Part shown: positions 5,955 to 8,248 of the stretch, one piece after another
Layout: every line of letters begins with the position of its first letter
How positions within the stretch are numbered: position 1 is the stretch's first letter
Notes under the pieces: model-generated
What the model was told of the DNA's origin: nothing
Database searches by the model: none
What the model saw: only the letters and a program-made list of their open reading frames with translations
DNA from: UBA3792 sp964426415
GTDB lineage: Bacteria; Bacillota; Clostridia; Christensenellales; CAG-138
Direction: 5' to 3'
Assembly (NCBI GenBank): GCA_964426415.1
Contig: CAYRQM010000056.1
Location: forward strand, 1-8,248
Length of the DNA stretch: 8,248 nucleotides
Position numbers and translations under genes: made by a program

Positions 5955-6356
5955 TTAACAGGGATATGGCCTGTTGAACGAACCGATCTCGATGAGGTTG
6001 CCCTCCGGATCGGCAATGTAGCAAGTGCGCTGCCCCCACGGCTCGGTGGTGGGCGGCAAAATTGACGTGGCGCCGCGCTGCATCACGGTTTGATACGCTG
6101 CGTCCACCTCGTCAAACGTGTCTACATACAGGGCGATTTCGCTGTGCCCCTGCACGCCGTCCGCAAAGCCGAAGCGCCGATGGGTCATCGTTTCAAAATC
6201 GTCTCTGCCGTAGAGCAGAAACAGGGAATTGTCCTTTCTGAGATACACATTGGAAGCGTCCTCGCTTTCCTCGATGGCAAAGCCCAGCACGTCCCGATAA
6301 AAGCGAATCATCGTGGGCATATCCTTGACAAATAAGCCAAACCCGTCCAGTCGCAT
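5955..6356 (-). CDS. VOC/glyoxalase-bleomycin resistance fold protein
   Basis: This encodes 133 residues from the ATG at 6356, with AGGAGG (6363-6368) 6 bases upstream. It has the two beta-alpha-beta-beta-beta halves of the vicinal oxygen chelate fold: FGLFVKDMPTMIRFYRDVLGF (6-26) and HSEIALYVDTFDEVDAAY (71-88), ending in the signature WGQRTCYIADPEGNLIEIG (108-126). Of the four usual metal positions, H71 and E123 are present. The N-terminal position has Gly where many enzymes have His, and no acidic residue is evident at the end of the first half. It may therefore be a non-catalytic or differently liganded member. Cytoplasmic, no signal peptide. It is the first gene of the minus-strand operon, directly behind a strong promoter. 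Substrate unknown. Confidence 0.9.
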   Translation of the reverse strand: MRLDGFGLFVKDMPTMIRFYRDVLGFAIEESEDASNVYLRKDNSLFLLYGRDDFETMTHRRFGFADGVQGHSEIALYVDTFDEVDAAYQTVMQRGATSILPPTTEPWGQRTCYIADPEGNLIEIGSFNRPYPC

Positions 6357-6410
6357 GTGGTACCTCCTATTTGAGATGGATGAAAAGACGCACGCGCCTT
6401 TTCTGCGCAC

Positions 6411-6439
6411 ATTCTACCACGATTGGGGAAAACTGACAA
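6411..6439 (-). promoter_or_regulatory. SigA promoter of the minus-strand operon
   Basis: On the minus strand TTGTCA (6439-6434) and TAGAAT (6416-6411) are exactly 17 bases apart, and TGG precedes the -10 as an extended element. Transcription should start near 6404, about 48 bases before the VOC gene start. No other good promoter was seen until the gap before the vWA gene, so this one likely drives the VOC, transglutaminase-like, flavodoxin and macro genes. Confidence 0.85.
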
Positions 6440-6490
6440 GATTTTTACAGAGTGAAACGACGTCCGCCGGAGAAAGCACACGCGAATCCC

Positions 6491-6574
6491 CGTTGTCATC
6501 CTGCGGTTTGCGGCAGCGAGGAAAAACCTCCCGTGTGCGTGCGGGATCCTTCGCCGAGGCTCAGGATCACAACG
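6491..6574. repeat. Short inverted-repeat element (MITE-like or dispersed intergenic repeat)
   Basis: CGTTGTCATCCTG (6491-6503) and CAGGATCACAACG (6562-6574) are inverted copies with one mismatch, bounding an 84-base stretch. Inside are small stems: GAGG/CCTC (6518-6530) and CCCG/CGGG. Sequences of the type GTCATCCTG...GGATCCTTCG are known to me as dispersed intergenic repeats in several bacterial groups, but I cannot check copy number here. There is no coding capacity and no clear target-site duplication. Confidence 0.6.
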
Positions 6575-6623
6575 AGTGTTTATCGCGTTCAAATTCGGAT
6601 GTACGGATGCGCAGGCGCGGGTC

Positions 6624-6640
6624 GGCGGATGGTATCCGCC
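6624..6640. repeat. Perfect 7-bp hairpin with 3-base loop
   Basis: GGCGGAT (6624-6630) and ATCCGCC (6634-6640) are perfectly inverted around GGT. No T-run follows on either strand. Confidence 0.6.
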
Positions 6641-6683
6641 CCTCACCGCTGCGTCAGAATGACTAAGGAGGGGTTGTAATCAA

Positions 6684-6704
6684 AATGGCGGTGCAACCGC
6701 CATT
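6684..6704. repeat. Perfect 9-bp hairpin with 3-base loop
   Basis: AATGGCGGT (6684-6692) and ACCGCCATT (6696-6704) are perfectly inverted around GCA. In minus-strand RNA the stem is followed by UUGAUU, giving a weak terminator-like shape. It could help stop minus-strand read-through from rpmE, or it may be a repeat unit. Confidence 0.6.
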
Positions 6705-6714
6705 ACCGGAATTT

Positions 6715-6745
6715 CTTCATTCCTTCATTTCTTCATTTTTCATTC
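6715..6745. repeat. 8-bp tandem repeat, about 3.9 copies
   Basis: Units CTTCATTC, CTTCATTT, CTTCATTT and TTCATTC follow one another without gaps. The number of units is the type of feature that varies by slippage. Confidence 0.7.
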
Positions 6746-6811
6746 CCCTGTCATCCTGCGTCCACGACAGCACGGGCGTATGACAACACTTTGTATTGTG
6801 GCGGATAAACG

Positions 6812-6843
6812 TCAACGGGGCCGCCGAAGCGACCCCGTGTTGA
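6812..6843 (-). terminator. Likely terminator of rpmE
   Basis: TCAAC plus GGGG (6812-6820) pair with CCCC plus GTTGA (6833-6843) with a 2-base bulge, and CGC/GCG closes a CGAA tetraloop inside. The stem is very strong and lies 13 bases after the rpmE stop. On the minus strand it is followed only by GTTTATCC, a short T tract, so efficiency is uncertain. Confidence 0.6.
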
Positions 6844-6856
6844 TGCAAATTTGTAC

Positions 6857-7054
6857 TTACAGACCGTAGCGCTTTTTGAAGCGATCGACCCGTCCGCCGC
6901 TGTCTACCAGCTTCTGACGGCCGGTGTAGAACGGATGACACTTGCTGCAAACTTCGACCGTCAGCTCACCCTTGGTAGAGCCGGTAAGGAAAGTTTCGCC
7001 GCAAGCACAACGTACGACCGATTCGCCGTAAGACGGATGAATATCTTTCTTCAT
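6857..7054 (-). CDS. rpmE: 50S ribosomal protein L31, zinc-binding (C+) form
   Basis: This encodes 65 residues from the ATG at 7054, with AAGGAG (7064-7069) 9 bases upstream. The sequence matches bacterial L31 along its whole length: MKKDIHPSYGE at the start, CACGETFLTGST, then CSKCHPFYTGRQKLVDSGGRVDRFKKRY at the end. Four cysteines (C16, C18, C36, C39) form the zinc site, so this is the zinc-containing form rather than the Zur-regulated zinc-free paralogue. L31 sits on the large ribosomal subunit near the central protuberance and helps bridge the subunits. The gene stands alone with its own promoter and probable terminator. Confidence 0.97.
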   Translation of the reverse strand: MKKDIHPSYGESVVRCACGETFLTGSTKGELTVEVCSKCHPFYTGRQKLVDSGGRVDRFKKRYGL

Positions 7055-7100
7055 GTAATATCACTCCTTCTCTTTGTCGTGTATTGCATTACCATCGGCT

Positions 7101-7128
7101 ATTATACCACGTCACAACCAAATTGCAA
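7101..7128 (-). promoter_or_regulatory. rpmE: SigA promoter of rpmE
   Basis: On the minus strand TTGCAA (7128-7123) and a perfect TATAAT (7106-7101) are 16 bases apart, with TGG as an extended -10. The predicted start near 7094 gives a leader of about 40 bases. The strength suits a ribosomal protein gene. Confidence 0.85.
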
Positions 7129-7151
7129 GTGTTTTTTTGCCTTGCAGCCAA

Positions 7152-7173
7152 ACAAATTTTGGACAAATTTTGG
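7152..7173. repeat. Perfect 11-bp tandem direct repeat upstream of rpmE
   Basis: ACAAATTTTGG occurs at 7152-7162 and again at 7163-7173 with no gap. Each unit contains a near-palindromic AAATTT core. The pair lies about 24-45 bases upstream of the rpmE -35 and just after the stop of the GNAT gene. Confidence 0.7.
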
Positions 7174-7191
7174 GCTTGCCCGCCCGCCGCT

Positions 7192-7719
7192 TCACGAAAG
7201 CAAAATCCAATAGCGGTGCATGGCATGGGATTCGTTTGCGCCGTCCGAAACACGGATCGTGTCCATCCGAACGCCGCCAAGCTTTTCGCAAATATGGAGA
7301 GAAACAGCGTTGTCGGCATGGATGTTGAGCAACACCTTCTCCATGCCGTGCGCCTTTGCAAGTTTGAGCCCTTGTTGCAGCAGCGCCGTGCCATAGCCAC
7401 GTCCCCGTTTCGACACGCGCACCGCATAGCCCACGCTGCCGATTCCCGTCAGCACCTGCTCCGTAAATTGGGTGCGCAGCTGGAATTCGCCGATGAATTG
7501 GTCGCCGTCCACCGCCCAGTAATGAAACCCCGTTGGCTGCCCCGCCACCTGCCCCGTCTCCTTCCTGTCGTACCAATCCTTGGTGCGCAAGAACCACGTT
7601 CCATCAATTCTTGCGGGGTCGGTAGGAATGAAGAACCGTTCGTGGGCGTCGAACGCTTCTTGGCAGTAGGCGCGATAGCCATCTACGAATTGGGGGCAGC
7701 GCTTGATCAGCGTGAGCAT
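7192..7719 (-). CDS. GNAT family N-acetyltransferase (COG3981-like)
   Basis: This encodes 175 residues from the ATG at 7719, with GGGAGG (7726-7731) 6 bases upstream; upstream in-frame starts lack an RBS. The acetyl-CoA binding signature is clear: a GSVGYAVRVSKRGRGYGTALL segment in which R105-G-R-G-Y-G110 is the pyrophosphate loop, followed by LLNIHADNAVSLHICEKLGG (130-149). The N-terminal half, with a WFLRT segment at 42-46, fits the predicted acetyltransferases of COG3981. It transfers an acetyl group from acetyl-CoA to an amine; the substrate is not evident. Cytoplasmic. It lies 44 bases downstream of the remains of another GNAT gene and may use that gene's promoter, since no clear promoter is visible in the gap. 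Confidence 0.92.
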   Translation of the reverse strand: MLTLIKRCPQFVDGYRAYCQEAFDAHERFFIPTDPARIDGTWFLRTKDWYDRKETGQVAGQPTGFHYWAVDGDQFIGEFQLRTQFTEQVLTGIGSVGYAVRVSKRGRGYGTALLQQGLKLAKAHGMEKVLLNIHADNAVSLHICEKLGGVRMDTIRVSDGANESHAMHRYWILLS

Positions 7720-7763
7720 GGGGTTCCTCCCTTTCGAATGCAGCGGCATTTCTAATCATGTTC

Positions 7764-8104
7764 CTATCGTGCTTGCTTTGCCGCAAGGTATTTCGCGTTG
7801 TCCGGCACAAACGTCAGCCCGTCGTACGTCGCGCCGCGGACGGTGCGAATTCCCGTCTTGGTGCAGCAAAGCGTAAAGCCGAGCTTCTTTGCCGGCGCAA
7901 TCATGCGCGCTTTGCCCAGCCCTGCATCGTATGGATGTACGACGCCAAATCCTTGTGTTTCTGGGCTTCGGTCAGCCCTTCATATTCCCACGGCGCGTCC
8001 CAAAGCTGCCATTCCGTTTCGGTCGTTTCCCAAAGGATGCGCTTTTCGACGTCGCTTGCAAGGAAATCCCGCAAAACGACCTTGTCATCACAGATTGAAA
8101 CCAT
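7764..8104 (-). pseudogene. Remnant of a GNAT acetyltransferase gene with internal deletion and frameshift
   Basis: The ATG at 8104 has AGGAG 5 bases upstream and encodes 66 good residues starting MVSICDDKVVLRDF, with ETEWQLWDAPWEYEG typical of a RimL-type GNAT family, before a TGA at 7901-7903. In another minus frame (offset by 2) the sequence continues as GKARMIAPAKKLGF, then IRTVRGATYDGLTF, ending with TAG at 7764-7766. That is the C-terminal end of the same family as I remember it (RMI..AEKLGF...G.R.VRG..YDGLTF). The middle of the protein, including the acetyl-CoA loop, is missing: roughly 90 codons of a normal length near 180. The junction lies around 7905-7930. The gene cannot make an active enzyme. 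Loss must be fairly recent, because both ends and the promoter are still well kept. Confidence 0.85.
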
Positions 8105-8121
8105 ATCCGCTCCTATTCTTG

Positions 8122-8141
8122 CTGCAAAACGAGGCTTGCAG
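8122..8141. repeat. Small inverted repeat in the leader of the GNAT remnant
   Basis: CTGCAA (8122-8127) and TTGCAG (8136-8141) form a 6-bp stem with an 8-base loop between the promoter and the RBS. It is weak and may be chance. Confidence 0.3.
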
Positions 8142-8152
8142 TGTCCGAACCG

Positions 8153-8181
8153 ATTATACGACGAAATGAACCTTGGCGCAA
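8153..8181 (-). promoter_or_regulatory. Promoter of the GNAT remnant
   Basis: On the minus strand TTGCGC (8181-8176) and a perfect TATAAT (8158-8153) are 17 bases apart. The predicted start near 8146 gives a leader of about 42 bases. It may now mainly serve the intact GNAT gene further downstream. Confidence 0.7.
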
Positions 8182-8248
8182 CAGAAAACGAATGGACGAC
8201 CGTGTCAAGTTGTTCCGGGTGAATTAGGAGCAGAAGGCGTTGGGAACG

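Larger units (their letters stand above)
6440..6811. other. Non-coding repeat-rich intergenic region
   Basis: About 370 bases between the operon promoter and the rpmE terminator carry no credible gene. Contents are the inverted-repeat element at 6491-6574, a perfect hairpin at 6624-6640, further copies of the GTCAT(C/T)CTG motif at 6655-6663 (inverted) and 6750-6758 (direct), a perfect hairpin at 6684-6704 and an 8-bp tandem repeat at 6715-6745. Confidence 0.75.

Noticed and set aside
5955..6410. Longer VOC protein starting at 6410
   Set aside because: That start overlaps the -10 region, upstream of where transcription should begin.
6313..6666. Plus-strand frame of 117 codons across the operon promoter and repeat block
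   Set aside because: It runs through a promoter and inverted repeats, and the product is of low-complexity Arg/Ser-rich composition with no family resemblance.
6717..6950. Minus-strand frame of 77 codons overlapping the end of rpmE
   Set aside because: It starts inside rpmE in another frame and ends in the 8-bp tandem repeat (repeated Met/Glu/Lys).
7172..7186. GC-rich stem GGGC/GCCC after the GNAT stop as a terminator
   Set aside because: Only four base pairs and no T-run in the direction of the GNAT gene.
7084..7755. Plus-strand frame of 223 codons opposite the GNAT gene
   Set aside because: It is an antisense shadow of a well-supported acetyltransferase gene and has no RBS.
7758..8222. 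Plus-strand frame of 154 codons opposite the GNAT remnant
   Set aside because: The minus strand carries recognisable GNAT ends, RBS and promoter; the plus frame has none of these.
8182..8248. End of an upstream minus-strand gene (frame stopping at TAA, 8224-8226)
   Set aside because: Only about 8 codons are visible, too few to judge. A TGTCAA here gives TTGACA on the minus strand but has no matching -10.
1..8248. CRISPR array, tRNA, rRNA, transposase, phage or classical riboswitch
   Set aside because: No regularly spaced repeats, no cloverleaf or rRNA sequence, no transposase or phage-type protein, and no leader long and structured enough for a known riboswitch were seen.

Overview
The window looks like chromosomal DNA from a Gram-positive, fairly GC-rich member of the Bacillota, most likely class Clostridia. 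The reasons are near-consensus AGGAGG ribosome binding sites at short spacing, SigA-type promoters (several with an extended -10 TGn), a lipoprotein with a lipobox, a TTG start, and protein types common in clostridial genomes: a macro-domain protein with a helical C-terminal module, a Cys-rich domain protein, and Asp/Tyr-tailed membrane proteins. No species can be named from this sequence alone.

Left part (1-2087, plus strand): the 3' end of a Cys-rich protein gene; a single-pass membrane protein with an exported repeat region and an extraordinary Asp/Tyr-rich tail; then a separately promoted zinc-ribbon protein with two C-terminal membrane helices. A hairpin with T-runs on both sides (about 2094-2134) closes this block and also the convergent minus-strand block.

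Middle part (2142-6439, minus strand): an apparent operon that starts at a strong promoter (6411-6439). In order of transcription it encodes a VOC/glyoxalase-fold protein, a transglutaminase-like lipoprotein, a short and apparently frameshifted reading frame, a flavodoxin-fold protein, a macro-domain protein with a C-terminal helical module, and a vWA-domain protein. Most junctions are short (about 12-40 bases) or overlap by 4 bases. The exception is the 97-base gap before the vWA gene, which holds two hairpins and its own likely promoter.

Right part (6440-8248): about 370 bases of non-coding DNA carrying short dispersed inverted repeats, two perfect 3-base-loop hairpins and an 8-bp tandem repeat. 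Then, on the minus strand, come rpmE (ribosomal protein L31, zinc-binding form) with a clear promoter, a GNAT acetyltransferase gene, and a second GNAT gene that has lost its middle and its frame (pseudogene) but keeps its promoter and RBS.

No rRNA, tRNA, CRISPR array, transposase or phage gene was found. No clearly new multi-gene system is evident. The best candidates for follow-up are the macro/vWA pair with its structured intergenic region, the frameshifted short gene before the flavodoxin gene, and the repeat block at 6490-6790.
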